Assembly (NCBI RefSeq): GCF_020091585.1
Contig: NZ_CP083582.1
Location: 6,582,536 to 6,646,535 of the forward strand
DNA length: 64,000 nucleotides
Direction of reading: 5' to 3'
Origin: Kovacikia minuta CCNUW1
GTDB lineage: Bacteria; Cyanobacteriota; Cyanobacteriia; Leptolyngbyales; Leptolyngbyaceae
A program made the position numbers and the translations under genes. This document shows, in pieces, positions 9,461-18,787 of this stretch (positions are counted from its first letter, which is position 1; the number at the start of each line of letters is the position of its first letter). A model generated the notes under the pieces. It was not told the origin of the DNA, searched no databases, and saw only the letters and a list, made by a program, of their open reading frames with translations.

Positions 9461-9745
9461 TTAGCAATAAAGGGTGACATCTTCGCCGCACTGGTCTGCC
9501 AGATACATCAGTGACTTAAAGCGCAGGTTGATGATCTGATCATAGAAGGGATTTAATTTGCAAAGCGGAGGAATGGAGACAATCACCCGATCGCAAAACC
9601 GGACTTCTCTAGCAAAGGGGCAACTGGCAGGAATCGCTCTACAAAGGAACCGAGCAGTATCCGGGTGATCAATTTCTACGGCTTCCAGCCATTGACGAAT
9701 TGGCGTCAGAAAACCATTTTTGTGAGCCGATATCAGGTGATTCAT
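9461..9745 (-). CDS. Mo-dependent nitrogenase C-terminal-domain protein
   Basis: This 94-residue protein matches the cyanobacterial Mo-nitro_C type family, recognised from ARFLCRAIPASCPFAREV, IPPLCKLNPFYDQ and YLADQCGEDVTLYC. The conserved cysteines (three motifs) could coordinate metal. Despite the family name it occurs widely in cyanobacteria lacking nitrogenase, and no nif gene is in this window, so no nitrogen-fixation role should be inferred. Start ATG at 9745 follows an AGAGGAA ribosome-binding site. It stands alone between recQ and the graspetide locus. Confidence 0.8.
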   Translation of the reverse strand: MNHLISAHKNGFLTPIRQWLEAVEIDHPDTARFLCRAIPASCPFAREVRFCDRVIVSIPPLCKLNPFYDQIINLRFKSLMYLADQCGEDVTLYC

Positions 9746-10058
9746 GATGGGTTCCTCTTGAATTAGTCTTATCGTAGGAGTTTCAAATAGAATTAACGTC
9801 TGAAGAATGTCACCAATCTAGCCCTGACGAAATAGCAAATCTTGCTATGACTTTCGTTGATTCAAAAAGGCATTTCCTATCACTTCTGTCATGGAGAGGT
9901 TAGATATGCACCTATTTCCTGGTCGATCGCGCCACCCCCAAACATGAAAAGCAAGAGTCAGGAAGAGATATCACTCTGGCTCCTGGCTCCTATTTTCTAG
10001 TCACATGAAAAATTCTGCCCCACTCCCCACTCCCTACTCCCCACTCCCCATTTTCTAA
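9746..10058. other. Intergenic region with heptamer repeats
   Basis: About 310 bp with no gene. Positions 10018-10055 hold cactccc/cccactc 7-bp units immediately downstream of the ATP-grasp gene. No clear terminator was found. Confidence 0.5.
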
Positions 10059-10724
10059 CTAGAGGCGCATCAGAAGATTGGCGATCGCATCTGAAATGGG
10101 CAAATTTGCATATAAATCAAGCCAAAAAAATTCACCACAGGGGTTCACTTCCAGGAATACATAGCGCTGGTCAGGGGTCAGAATGAGATCGATCGCGCCA
10201 TAGTTCAACCCAAAGTAATCCATTACATTCAGCAGCTTTTCCTGAACTTCCTGGGGTAATTCATGGGGCTGCCAGTGGCGCAATAATGCAACTCCCTGCC
10301 GTCGCCAATCATGCTGGGATTGCTCAAGCCGTTGGGAGTCTACAGCAGCGGTAAAAACTTTCCGCCCGACAACCGTGGCTCGCAGTTCCAGCAGCTTCGG
10401 AACCTTCTCCTGAAAGGTCATTGGGCAGAAACGTAATCCATCCAGATCTTCTAAATCTTTCGAAGACACAGGATTGGTAAATACCACTTTTTCGTTGCCA
10501 TCCTCATAGACGGCAAATGAGGACAGCATTTTGGTGACCAATCCCTGTTCAGAAACCAGCACTCCCTGTTCGCGATCGTCCCTGTAGAAAATGTCAAGTT
10601 GCACATCCGTTGGAAAGCGATCAGTATCGAATCGAAAGACCTTGCCGCCCCGCTCATGAATAGCTTGCATGACCGTTGAGATACTTTCATTATCATGGCT
10701 GTGTGTGATGATCAGAACGGTCAT
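10059..10724 (-). CDS. Microviridin-type ATP-grasp ligase (MdnC-like), internally shortened
   Basis: MdnB/MdnC ligases use ATP to join Thr/Ser/Lys side chains of a precursor peptide to Asp/Glu side chains, forming omega-ester or omega-amide rings. The N-terminus MTVLIITHSHDNESI, the FRFDTDRFPTDVQLDI segment and the C-terminal blocks LRFCPMTFQE, ELRATVVG, MDYFGLNYGAIDLILTPD and FLEVNPCGEFFWL are characteristic. Family members are about 320-330 residues; this one has 221. The match jumps from about residue 62 (EQG) to the LVTKMLSSFAVY block, so about 100 residues between the N-terminal domain and the ATP-grasp core are absent, without a frameshift. Metal- and ATP-binding C-terminal residues look retained. 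Start ATG has a GGAGG ribosome-binding site. It follows the precursor gene by 34 bp on the same strand. Whether it is active is uncertain. Confidence 0.85.
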   Translation of the reverse strand: MTVLIITHSHDNESISTVMQAIHERGGKVFRFDTDRFPTDVQLDIFYRDDREQGVLVSEQGLVTKMLSSFAVYEDGNEKVVFTNPVSSKDLEDLDGLRFCPMTFQEKVPKLLELRATVVGRKVFTAAVDSQRLEQSQHDWRRQGVALLRHWQPHELPQEVQEKLLNVMDYFGLNYGAIDLILTPDQRYVFLEVNPCGEFFWLDLYANLPISDAIANLLMRL

Positions 10725-10758
10725 GACATGCCTCCTTCTTTATCTCATCGGTCTTGGC

Positions 10759-11034
10759 TTAAGCAATACCCCCGTCAGGTTCCACAGGAAAGACCTGAGG
10801 GTCAGAGCCACCCCCGCTCCCAGGTAGATTGGGGATCTTCACATCTAGCAGGGAAGGAATTGCCGGAAGGTCAAATTCTTCTGCATCGGATGGAAACTTT
10901 TTGGTTTGGATCAAATCTCCATTGCCACCAGCAATTTCATTTAGCATTTCTTCCGACAGTTCTTGCCCAATTTGCCCTTCCAGATAGCGAGCGAAGAAAG
11001 GCGTTGGTTCAGGGTTTTGGTTGTTGTGCGTCAT
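10759..11034 (-). CDS. Microviridin-like (graspetide) precursor peptide
   Basis: The 91-residue peptide has the diagnostic leader helix PFFARYLEGQ (residues 12-21), the element that recruits Mdn ligases. Then follow LSEEMLNEIAGG, a double-Gly-like boundary, and the core TKKFPSDAEEF, matching the canonical TxKxPSDx(E/D)(E/D) microviridin pattern. Expected rings, by family rule, are Thr-Asp and Ser-Glu esters and a Lys-Glu amide. Unusually, about 37 residues follow the core, containing Pro-rich and GSGGGSD stretches. The open frame extends upstream to 11121, but ATG 11034 is chosen because it has a GGAG site 8 nt upstream and begins just before the leader motif. No acetyltransferase or ABC transporter gene is adjacent. 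Confidence 0.85.
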   Translation of the reverse strand: MTHNNQNPEPTPFFARYLEGQIGQELSEEMLNEIAGGNGDLIQTKKFPSDAEEFDLPAIPSLLDVKIPNLPGSGGGSDPQVFPVEPDGGIA

Positions 11035-11450
11035 TGTTTGTTCTCCATGTGAGTTCGTGCGGTTGAGGAGAGCAATCCTATTCAAATGTGAAATTGAACT
11101 GCTTAGATCTCCGATTTTCATAAGAAATTCAGAGCTGTTGCTTTCACAAATGATCTAGAACGGCTCACTAAAGAAAATCGGTTGCATTGTCTGCATTACC
11201 CGATCGATTTCCTGTGTAGAGGGTGAATCAAATCGCCTGCATAGACTGGTTGAAGCAAGAAACCATACACCATTGCAAATGTTGGATTTCGCATCCTCAA
11301 CCTACCTACAAAAGTTGCTGCAATTTAATTCTCGTCTCTTTGATATTCTTAGAATAAAACCCCAACCAGGGTATTCACATCTGAGGAATGTCCTGAGTTT
11401 TATATCAACGAACGTCATTATTTTTTCAACTTTCACTGCCCTATCTAAGG
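11035..11450. other. Upstream region of graspetide locus
   Basis: About 415 bp, AT-rich, with no supported gene. The promoter of the precursor gene should lie within the first 150 bp but no convincing -10/-35 pair was fixed. Confidence 0.4.
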
Positions 11451-11474
11451 AAAACCCATGACTTTTGTCATGGG
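11451..11474 (-). terminator. Terminator-like hairpin
   Basis: CCCATGAC (11455-11462) and GTCATGGG (11467-11474) form a perfect 8-bp stem with a TTTT loop. Read on the minus strand the stem is followed by TTTT, and it begins 8 bp after the stop codon of the response-regulator remnant. Confidence 0.55.
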
Positions 11475-11482
11475 TGGTTATC

Positions 11483-11653
11483 CTACTCCAGCAGATACTT
11501 CTGTAGAACTGTCTGCACTTTTTTAATCTCGATCGGCTTCGATAAAAACCCGGTTGAACCCACTATCTTTGCCCGCACCCGGTCTACGATACCATCGTTA
11601 TTAGTAAGAATGATGATGGGAGAATACGAGAAACTTAATTTTCTCTGCAACTT
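11483..11653 (-). pseudogene. C-terminal remnant of a response-regulator receiver domain
   Basis: The minus-strand frame ending at the TAG of 11483-11485 reads SYSPIIILTNNDGIVDRVRA followed by GSTGFLSKPIEIKKVQ and ends LQKYLLE. This is the beta4-alpha4-beta5-alpha5 end of a CheY-like receiver, including the conserved Thr of beta4 and the Lys-Pro of beta5, closest in style to cyanobacterial PatA/PilG-type regulators. The frame is open for only 57 codons; an in-frame TGA lies at 11654-11656 and the divergent helicase gene begins at 11671. The phosphoacceptor Asp half is missing. It is therefore a truncated gene remnant, still followed by a terminator-like hairpin. Confidence 0.7.
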
Positions 11654-11670
11654 TCAGGGATTGCTTCCCT

Positions 11671-13872
11671 ATGACCGCTCCCTACGATCGCCTCGCCCCG
11701 TTTATTCAGGAACACATTTACAAACAGGGTTGGACAGAACTGCGTCCGGTGCAGGTGGAAGCCTGCCGCGTTATTTTTAACACCGATGCCCACCTGTTGA
11801 TTGCGGCGGGCACGGCTTCAGGGAAGACGGAAGCGGCATTCCTGCCGGTGCTAACCCGATTGTATGAGCATCCCCCCCAGACGGTAGGAGCGATGTACAT
11901 CGGACCGATTAAAGCGCTGATCAATGACCAGTTCGATCGCCTTACCGATTTACTCAAACAAGCCGATATTCCCGTTTGGGCGTGGCATGGGGATGTGGTG
12001 CAAAGTCGCAAAAAGAATTTGCTCAAAAACCCAAAAGGGATTTTGCAGATTACGCCTGAGTCGTTAGAAAGTTTGCTGATCAACAAAAATGCGGACCTGA
12101 ATCGAATTTTTGGGGATTTGCGGTTTGTCATCATTGATGAAATCCATGCCTTCATTGGGGCAGAACGGGGCAGCCAAATTCTCTGCCAGCTTGCCCGCCT
12201 TGCCCGTTTGACGCAGAACCAACCGCGGCGAATTGGGCTTTCCGCCACTTTAGGGGATTACTCAATGGCAGAGGAATGGTTGCGATCGGGCACCAGTCAG
12301 CCTGTAATCACACCTCAAATCCAGGGGGAACAGCGTCAGATTCGGCTGAGTGTGGAGCATTTTTTTGATGCAGGCATTGTGGTGCGGGCAAAGGGCGATC
12401 GACGGGATTCTGCCTTTAAACCGGATCAACTCTATTTGTTTCATCAAAGCCTGGGGCGCAAATGTTTGATCTTTGCCAATGGCAGAACCGAAACGGAAAC
12501 CGTGATCGCATCCCTGCGGCAAATTGCAGCAGCAAAGGGAGTTCCCGATATTTACCACGTTCACCACGGCAGTATTTCTGCCCGCCTGCGGGAAGCAGCG
12601 GAAGATGCCATGCGCGACTCCAACAGCCCCACAGTAACGGCTGCCACCGTCACTTTTGAGATGGGCATTGACCTGGGACAACTCGATCGGGTGATTCAAC
12701 TGGAAGCCCCTTCAGCCGTCTCCAGCTTTTTGCAGCGGTTGGGACGCTCAGGTAGGCGGGGAAGTCCGGCAGATATGCGATTTGTTTGTGTGGAAGACAA
12801 GGTAGATTTGCGATCGTTCAGTGGGGTTCCCGTTCAGGAAAAGATTCCCTGGCAGTTGTTGCAGTGCATTGCCATCATCCAGCTTTATCTGGAGGAAAAA
12901 TGGATCGAACCGATCGCCCCCAACCGCTATCCGCTCAATTTGCTGTACCAACAAACGATGAGTACGCTGCTGGCAATGGGTGAACTTTCTGCCGCTGCTT
13001 TGGCGCAGCAAATCCTCACCCTGCCGCCCTTCCGTGCCATTTCCCAGGATGACTTTCGTCAACTCCTGCGCCATTTGATGGAAATCGATCATATTCAACG
13101 CACAAAAGAGAATGGGTTAATTGTTGGTTTAACGGCAGAGAAAATCGTCCGCAACTTCAAGTTTTACGCTATTTTCCCCGATACCGAAGATTACACAGTT
13201 TGGGATGAGGGACTGGAAATTGGCACGATCGTTTTGCCACCCGGCGTCGGAGAGCGGTTCTCCCTGGCTGGCCGCACCTGGCAAGTTCTGGAAGTAGACA
13301 TGCGTAGCAAAACAGTTTCCGTGAAACCGGCAACGGGCGAAACCAATGTTTCCTGGCATGGCAGCAGCGGGGATATTCACACGCGAATTTTGCAACGAAT
13401 GCGGCGTGTTCTCACAGAAGATACCCTTTATCCCTATCTGCAAGAAGGCGCAAAAAAGCGGCTGGCAGATGCCCGCAAACTCGCCCACAAAGAAAATTTG
13501 GGAACCAACAATTTGTTCCCTTTAGAAGACAGTTACGTTTGCATTCTTCCCTGGGCAGGCACGATCGCCTATCGCACCCTGGAGCGGTTTCTGCGGCTGC
13601 ATTGCAGAGAAGCATTGAAGATTAAGGGAGTGGTGGGGCGATCGCCCTACTTTCTGGTGGTCAATTTAGGCAAGTGCAAGCTGGAAAGTCTTCACTATGA
13701 GATCAAATCGCTCCGCCAGCGAAATCTAGCCCCGGAAACCCTGCTGGCAGAAGAGGAAGCTCCCAAATTGCAAAAATATGACGAATTTGTACCCCCGGAT
13801 TTACTCCGCAAGGCATTTGCAACCGATTACCTTGATTTAGAAGAATTAGCCAGTGTAGTCAGTCAATGGTAG
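11671..13872 (+). CDS. Lhr-like DEAD/DEAH-box helicase
   Basis: A 733-residue superfamily 2 helicase. Motif I is IAAGTASGKTEAAFLPVL (about 43-60), motif II is DEIH (about 155), motif III is LSAT (about 190), and motif VI is FLQRLGRSGRRGSPADM (about 352-368). TFEMGIDLGQLDRVIQ forms motif V. A long C-terminal part of about 350 residues resembles the Lhr-type extension. Lhr-family helicases are linked to DNA repair; the substrate here is unknown. The ATG at 11671 is used because the conserved TELRPVQVEA follows at the proper distance. No partner gene lies downstream on the same strand within 150 bp. Confidence 0.85.
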   Translation: MTAPYDRLAPFIQEHIYKQGWTELRPVQVEACRVIFNTDAHLLIAAGTASGKTEAAFLPVLTRLYEHPPQTVGAMYIGPIKALINDQFDRLTDLLKQADIPVWAWHGDVVQSRKKNLLKNPKGILQITPESLESLLINKNADLNRIFGDLRFVIIDEIHAFIGAERGSQILCQLARLARLTQNQPRRIGLSATLGDYSMAEEWLRSGTSQPVITPQIQGEQRQIRLSVEHFFDAGIVVRAKGDRRDSAFKPDQLYLFHQSLGRKCLIFANGRTETETVIASLRQIAAAKGVPDIYHVHHGSISARLREAAEDAMRDSNSPTVTAATVTFEMGIDLGQLDRVIQLEAPSAVSSFLQRLGRSGRRGSPADMRFVCVEDKVDLRSFSGVPVQEKIPWQLLQCIAIIQLYLEEKWIEPIAPNRYPLNLLYQQTMSTLLAMGELSAAALAQQILTLPPFRAISQDDFRQLLRHLMEIDHIQRTKENGLIVGLTAEKIVRNFKFYAIFPDTEDYTVWDEGLEIGTIVLPPGVGERFSLAGRTWQVLEVDMRSKTVSVKPATGETNVSWHGSSGDIHTRILQRMRRVLTEDTLYPYLQEGAKKRLADARKLAHKENLGTNNLFPLEDSYVCILPWAGTIAYRTLERFLRLHCREALKIKGVVGRSPYFLVVNLGKCKLESLHYEIKSLRQRNLAPETLLAEEEAPKLQKYDEFVPPDLLRKAFATDYLDLEELASVVSQW

Positions 13873-14032
13873 ATAGCACATCCATTGTCGTGCTTCCACA
13901 TACTCTTTTAGAGTAAGATAATCAATTACTTAACCTGCTTACTCACTAAATGGTAGGGGGTAAGTGGGGTTTGTCTAGATTGATTGGTTGACCCCCATGC
14001 ATAACAATTAGTAATAAGGATATTTTCATAGA

Positions 14033-14254
14033 ATGAAATCTGCAAGTTCGGTTTTAGCCGTTTCAGTGGTGATCACCTCCCTGGGTATGACGGCGATTGC
14101 CAAAGCAGACACAGTGAATGCCCACTGTGATGTGTATCCCAAAGGAGAAGATCGAGCTAAATCTTCAGGTCTTTGCACCTTTTCCCAACGGCAGGGTGCG
14201 GTTGGAATCGAGTCAATCGTTTATACGGGTGGTTCAGCGGACTGTAAAGAGTAG
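14033..14254 (+). CDS. Small secreted protein, possibly truncated
   Basis: A 73-residue product with a signal peptide (residues 1-24, cleavage near AKA-DTV) and a short mature part containing CDVYPKGEDR and CTFSQRQG. Similar motifs occur, as I recall, at the start of longer cyanobacterial secreted proteins of about 100-130 residues. The reading frame ends soon after the motif and a strong palindrome follows, so this may be a shortened family member. Function unknown. Confidence 0.5.
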   Translation: MKSASSVLAVSVVITSLGMTAIAKADTVNAHCDVYPKGEDRAKSSGLCTFSQRQGAVGIESIVYTGGSADCKE

Positions 14255-14265
14255 AGCTTAAACCT

Positions 14266-14298
14266 AGACCTCCGAGGTTTCAGAAACCTCGGAGGTCT
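14266..14298. terminator. Perfect 15-bp palindrome, likely bidirectional terminator
   Basis: AGACCTCCGAGGTTT (14266-14280) and its exact complement (14284-14298) flank a 3-nt loop between convergent genes. No long T tract follows on the plus strand. It also resembles a dispersed palindromic repeat. Confidence 0.6.
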
Positions 14299-14312
14299 GA
14301 TTCCCCAGGGGA

Positions 14313-17300
14313 TCATCTCCCCACCAGCGTTGCTACAGCTTGAATCAGTTCCGCTGGTTCAATCGGTTTAGTCAGGTGGGTTTGGAAACCGACTCGGAGC
14401 GCTTCCTGTTGGTTGAATTCGCCCGCATAGGTAGTCAGGGCGATCGCGGGCATATTCCGCTTGCTATTGGGAAACAGCGCTCGAATCTGACCCAGCAGCG
14501 CATAACCGTCGATTTCGGGCATCCCAATATCACTGATCAAAACATCGATCTCTTGCCGTACCAGTACTCGTAATACTTCTCGAGCCGAGTCAACAACTGT
14601 GACGTGCGCGCCCGCCTTTTCCAGCACGAACCCAATGAGTTCGCGGGAGTCCACATCGTCATCGGCAACCAGAATGTGCAAGTTGCTGAGGGGTAAGGGC
14701 TGAGGGGTAAGGGGCGGGGGTGGGGTTTGTTCCTGCTGGCTCGGTTCGTTGACTGTCTGGAGAATGGGCAATTTAATCACAAAAACCGATCCCTGGTTCT
14801 CTCCGGGACTGGCTGCGCGCACCATGCCACCGTGGAGTTCTACCAAATGTCGGACGATCGCCAGACCGAGACCCAATCCCCCAAACCTGCGGGTCATGGC
14901 ACCATCCTCCTGGCGGAAATAGTCAAAGATGTAGGGCAAAAAGTGCGGAGCGATGCCTTTCCCCGTATCACGAATGGTGACTTGAACGTAGGGGGTTGGA
15001 AACGGGGTGGCGGAAGGTAAAGGGGAATTTTGAATGTTGGTTTCCGGTGAGTCTTCCATCCCCCCATCTTCCGCTTCTACTCGCTCTAACCTGATATCAA
15101 CCCGTCCACCGAAGGGGGTGAATTTTACGGCATTGGAAAGCAGGTTCCAGACGATTTGCTGCAAGCGGTTGGGGTCACCAGAAATTTGGAATTGTGAGTC
15201 GTGAGGGTTGAGGGTTGAGGTTTGGATGACCTCGCCCATGCCGGATGAAGCTTCATTCTGAGCGGGTGCTTCTAAGCCAGAGTCTACAATCTCAAATCTC
15301 ACATCGATCGCCTTGGCTTCTGCTGCCAGGCGTACTGTTTCCATTGCTGCTTCCATAATGGTGACAAGATTAACAGCACCAACGTTGAGGTTGAGCTTTC
15401 CCTGTAGAATTCGGGAAACATCGAGCAAATCTTCAATCAGTTGAGTTTGTAATTTGGCATTGCGTTCGATCGTTTCCAGGGCATGGGCGGTGGTTCGTTG
15501 ATCTAGCTTACGGTTTTGCAGCAGCCTCGACCAACCCAGAATCGGGTTCAGGGGCGATCGCAGTTCATGGGAAAGCACCGCTAAAAATTCATCTTTAATC
15601 CGATTGGCTGCTTCCGCCTGGGTGCGGGCAATTTTTTCTGCTTTATACAAACGAGAGTTTTCGATCGCCACGGATGCCATCTGGGCAAGTTGAACCAGAA
15701 TGTCTTCGTCGGATGCGGTAAACTCGCCCTGATACTTGTCGGATAGTTGGATAAACCCAATATTTTGACCATTGCGCCCCATGAGGGGAGCAGCCAACCA
15801 ACCGCGTAAGGGAGGATGGTGCGTGGCTTGACCACCAAATCCACGCCAGCGGGGATGGGTTTCCAGCTCTGCCTGCGTCATTCTGAGGGGGCGATTTAAC
15901 TGACAAATCGATGCATAGATCCCCGATCCATCGGGTTCAGCATTGTAATTCAGCCAGGCGGCATATTTATCCGATAGATAGATGGCATGAACCGCTTCTG
16001 CCCAATTCTGATCGATGACCAGACTGGTTGATGCTTGATGGGTACCGATAATTGCGTGGGCCTGGTCGGTAATCACCTGGAGCACTTCTTCTACGGAAAG
16101 CATGGAGTTCATCACCAGGGCGGCTTCGGTTAATCCGCGCAACTGGTTGGCATACTGTTGCGATTGCCCCAGGAGTTGCTCGCGCTCTGCCTCAATTTCT
16201 TTGGTGCTGGTGATGTCGGTGAGCAATCCGTCCCAGAGAACCGATCCATCCAGTTGACGTTCGGGGCGAGAAACCAGTTGAATCCACTTGGTTTGTCCAG
16301 AGGGCATAACAAATCGCCCCTCCCAGTGGATGGGTTGCTCTGTTTGGGCCGAAATGGCGATAATCTCTCGTAAAGATTCCAGATCCTCTAAACAAATCAG
16401 GTTCCAGAGGGCGTCCACATTCTGCTGAACGACTTCATAATCTAATTCAAAAACGGTGCGGCAGCTGGCGCTGATGTAGGGCATCGCATCGGAGCCATCG
16501 CGATGCACCAAATAGCGAAAAATGACTCCTGGTACATTGGTTGCTAACCGTTGAAAGCGGGCTTCACTTTGGCGAAGCGCTTTTTCTGTCCGGGCTTTTG
16601 AGATTGCAGTCCAGGCACGATCGGCAACCTCTTCGATCAGCGCAATCTCTTCCGTAGTCCAATTGCGGGGCTGCTGATCTTGAATCATGAATAATCCGAT
16701 CAGTTGATCGAGATGAAGCAAGGGAACGCATAGCACAGCTCTGGCTTTGAATCTGGCGAAGGTTGTCTGATCAACCCGTTTGTCCTTCTGGGTATCTTCA
16801 ACAATTAACGTTCTGCCCTGCTTCAGTAGAGAGACGAATTCAGCACCAAAATTATCCAGACGATGGCTGCCAGCAATCCCAATCACACCGTTATAAAAAT
16901 CCCGATCGACAGTTAAATTTTCCTGATCAGCATCCACATCACCATAGAAACAGCGGGTTGCATTGAAGTAATTACCCACTGTACATTCAACAATCCAAAG
17001 AACCTCCTGGGGGTCATGCAGCATCTGGATCAGGTCGTGCAGTTCCAGGAGAAACTGCTGGAGCTTTTCGGTGATTTTGCGATCGCTGATATCGGTTGTG
17101 GTGCCAACAACGCGCACCGGTCTGCCCGTCGGGTTCCGTGTTACAAAACCCTGATCAAGCACATAAACGTATTGCCCAGATTTGCTTTGAACCCGATATT
17201 CAACCGCGTAGCGGTTGCCATTTGCCAGATTAGCTGCCACTAAATCTCGAACAAATGGTAAATCATCCGGGTGAATGTGGGCTATCCACCAATCCCTGGT

Positions 17301-18281
17301 TGGTTCAGTTTCTTCCGGTAAATAGCCAAAAATACGGGTTAATCCCTCCGTTCGTTCGACCAGACTGGTTTCCACATTCCAGTCGTAGATCATGCAGTCA
17401 ACTGCTGCGGCTGCCAGTTGGAATCGATCTTTCTCAGCATGAAAGGCTGCTTCTGCCCGTTTGCGATCGCTAATTTCGTAGGCAGTACCAAGGATTTGTT
17501 TTGGGGTGCCCTGGGCAGTTCTGCTAAATACAATTTCCCGACCACTAAACCAGTGCCACTCACCCTCCATATCGCGCATTCGATATTCTTTCTCCAGCAC
17601 CTCCCCATCTTTAAGGTTGTAAAACTGGCAAATGTGTTGGGGAAGCGTTGCCAGGTCGTCAGGATGAAGCAACAGAGGGAACAGGGACATTCCCATCGAC
17701 TGAACCTGTTCGGGAGTATAGCCAAGCAGCTCGGTAACCTGCCCATTCACGTAAACGTTGTGCTGTTCTATTAAGTCATAAACATATAAGATTCCAGGAA
17801 CTGTGTCTGTCACCTGCTGGAGTAACCGTTGATGCTCTTGCAGGCGCACCTCATTGTGGGCGCGGATTACCTCACTTTCAGTTACATCTTCAATACAGTG
17901 GAGAATGTAAGTAATTTCTCCCTGGGTTCCCAGGACGGGTGAAAAGAGTAAATGACAGCATCGTTCCTCAAATCCCTCTTCCTCGGATGGGGGACGAGGA
18001 ATAAAATATTCCTGGAATTCTATCTTTATAGCAGTTCGGTTTTTCAGTACCGCTTCCAGGGAAGCTTGTAAATCGGGCACGTTACCCGTAACTGAGCCAC
18101 TGAGGTTGCCAGGAAGGGCTTCAAAGACACTCCGTCCCAAAATATCTTCACGTCGGGTTCTGGTTGCTTCTAGATAGGCATCACTGACGGCGACCACTGG
18201 GAATGTAGGAGAATTGGGTGCCAGCGCCAGGTATAGCCCTGGCATGGACTCAAATAGCGATCGGTAATTAAGTTCAACCAT
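14313..18281 (-). CDS. Multi-PAS/GAF hybrid sensor histidine kinase with receiver
   Basis: A 1322-residue signalling protein, apparently soluble. Order: PAS (about 1-135), PAS (150-275), PAS (285-405), GAF (415-565), PAS (575-700), GAF (725-880), HisKA with the phosphoacceptor in FLAVLSHELRSPLNPILGW (about 905), HATPase with N and G boxes (about 1010-1165; FGGLGLGLAIVRHL), and a C-terminal receiver (about 1200-1322; VADDDVDSRELIGFVLEKAG, DVLISDIGMPEIDGY, and LTKPIE). The receiver Asp and Lys are present. GAF domains lack an obvious bilin-binding Cys, so the ligand is unknown. The frame extends to a TTG at 18293; ATG 18281 (MVELNYRSLFES) is preferred. No cognate regulator gene is adjacent. Confidence 0.9.
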   Translation of the reverse strand: MVELNYRSLFESMPGLYLALAPNSPTFPVVAVSDAYLEATRTRREDILGRSVFEALPGNLSGSVTGNVPDLQASLEAVLKNRTAIKIEFQEYFIPRPPSEEEGFEERCCHLLFSPVLGTQGEITYILHCIEDVTESEVIRAHNEVRLQEHQRLLQQVTDTVPGILYVYDLIEQHNVYVNGQVTELLGYTPEQVQSMGMSLFPLLLHPDDLATLPQHICQFYNLKDGEVLEKEYRMRDMEGEWHWFSGREIVFSRTAQGTPKQILGTAYEISDRKRAEAAFHAEKDRFQLAAAAVDCMIYDWNVETSLVERTEGLTRIFGYLPEETEPTRDWWIAHIHPDDLPFVRDLVAANLANGNRYAVEYRVQSKSGQYVYVLDQGFVTRNPTGRPVRVVGTTTDISDRKITEKLQQFLLELHDLIQMLHDPQEVLWIVECTVGNYFNATRCFYGDVDADQENLTVDRDFYNGVIGIAGSHRLDNFGAEFVSLLKQGRTLIVEDTQKDKRVDQTTFARFKARAVLCVPLLHLDQLIGLFMIQDQQPRNWTTEEIALIEEVADRAWTAISKARTEKALRQSEARFQRLATNVPGVIFRYLVHRDGSDAMPYISASCRTVFELDYEVVQQNVDALWNLICLEDLESLREIIAISAQTEQPIHWEGRFVMPSGQTKWIQLVSRPERQLDGSVLWDGLLTDITSTKEIEAEREQLLGQSQQYANQLRGLTEAALVMNSMLSVEEVLQVITDQAHAIIGTHQASTSLVIDQNWAEAVHAIYLSDKYAAWLNYNAEPDGSGIYASICQLNRPLRMTQAELETHPRWRGFGGQATHHPPLRGWLAAPLMGRNGQNIGFIQLSDKYQGEFTASDEDILVQLAQMASVAIENSRLYKAEKIARTQAEAANRIKDEFLAVLSHELRSPLNPILGWSRLLQNRKLDQRTTAHALETIERNAKLQTQLIEDLLDVSRILQGKLNLNVGAVNLVTIMEAAMETVRLAAEAKAIDVRFEIVDSGLEAPAQNEASSGMGEVIQTSTLNPHDSQFQISGDPNRLQQIVWNLLSNAVKFTPFGGRVDIRLERVEAEDGGMEDSPETNIQNSPLPSATPFPTPYVQVTIRDTGKGIAPHFLPYIFDYFRQEDGAMTRRFGGLGLGLAIVRHLVELHGGMVRAASPGENQGSVFVIKLPILQTVNEPSQQEQTPPPPLTPQPLPLSNLHILVADDDVDSRELIGFVLEKAGAHVTVVDSAREVLRVLVRQEIDVLISDIGMPEIDGYALLGQIRALFPNSKRNMPAIALTTYAGEFNQQEALRVGFQTHLTKPIEPAELIQAVATLVGR

Positions 18282-18787
18282 AATCTGTTTCAACCACTAT
18301 CTGGAAACCCAGGTACTTTTTGCCTACCGGGTCACGAACCCTCAGTCTATATTTATGCCTAATTAGTCAGGGTTTCTTCTTCCTCCTGGCGGGGTAAGTT
18401 TAGAAACATTGGAAAGGAGGAATCACCTCAGTACCAGGTCGGTAAAGGGTCGCCTGACTGGGGTACAGTGTGTCTTTCAAATACTGGGAACTTAGAGGAT
18501 TCAAAAAACAAAATACTCACATCGGATGACCAGGTTATTTGTTAAAAGTCTCCTTCCGACTGAGGATGCAAAAAGGTTTATTCTCAGTCCTCAGTTCTAA
18601 CACTATTTCAATTGGAATTTGAGGCTGTAAACCAGCCTTTAGAAGCAACAAACCAAATTTCCAGAATGGGTGAGGTCGGATAGCAAAAGAAGCATCTGAT
18701 CCGTCTTATGGAAGATGAGTCTGCTTGATGGGTGTGGCACCGTTTGAAGTAGTTACGTCCATCAGTGATAACAGGAGAATACTAGAC
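18282..18787. other. Divergent intergenic region
   Basis: About 500 bp between the sensor kinase and the hemerythrin-like gene. It contains no heptamer array and no recognised RNA gene. It must hold the promoters of both genes; none was confidently located. Confidence 0.4.

Noticed and set aside
9461-9745. Nitrogen-fixation role for the Mo-nitro_C protein
   Set aside because: The family is widespread in non-fixing cyanobacteria and no nif gene is nearby.
10759-11121. Longer 120-residue version of the graspetide precursor
   Set aside because: The upstream 29 residues lack family resemblance, whereas ATG 11034 has a well-spaced GGAG and starts just before the leader motif.
11273-11461. Plus-strand frame of 62 residues upstream of the Lhr-like helicase
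   Set aside because: No recognisable family, and its end overlaps the hairpin belonging to the response-regulator remnant.
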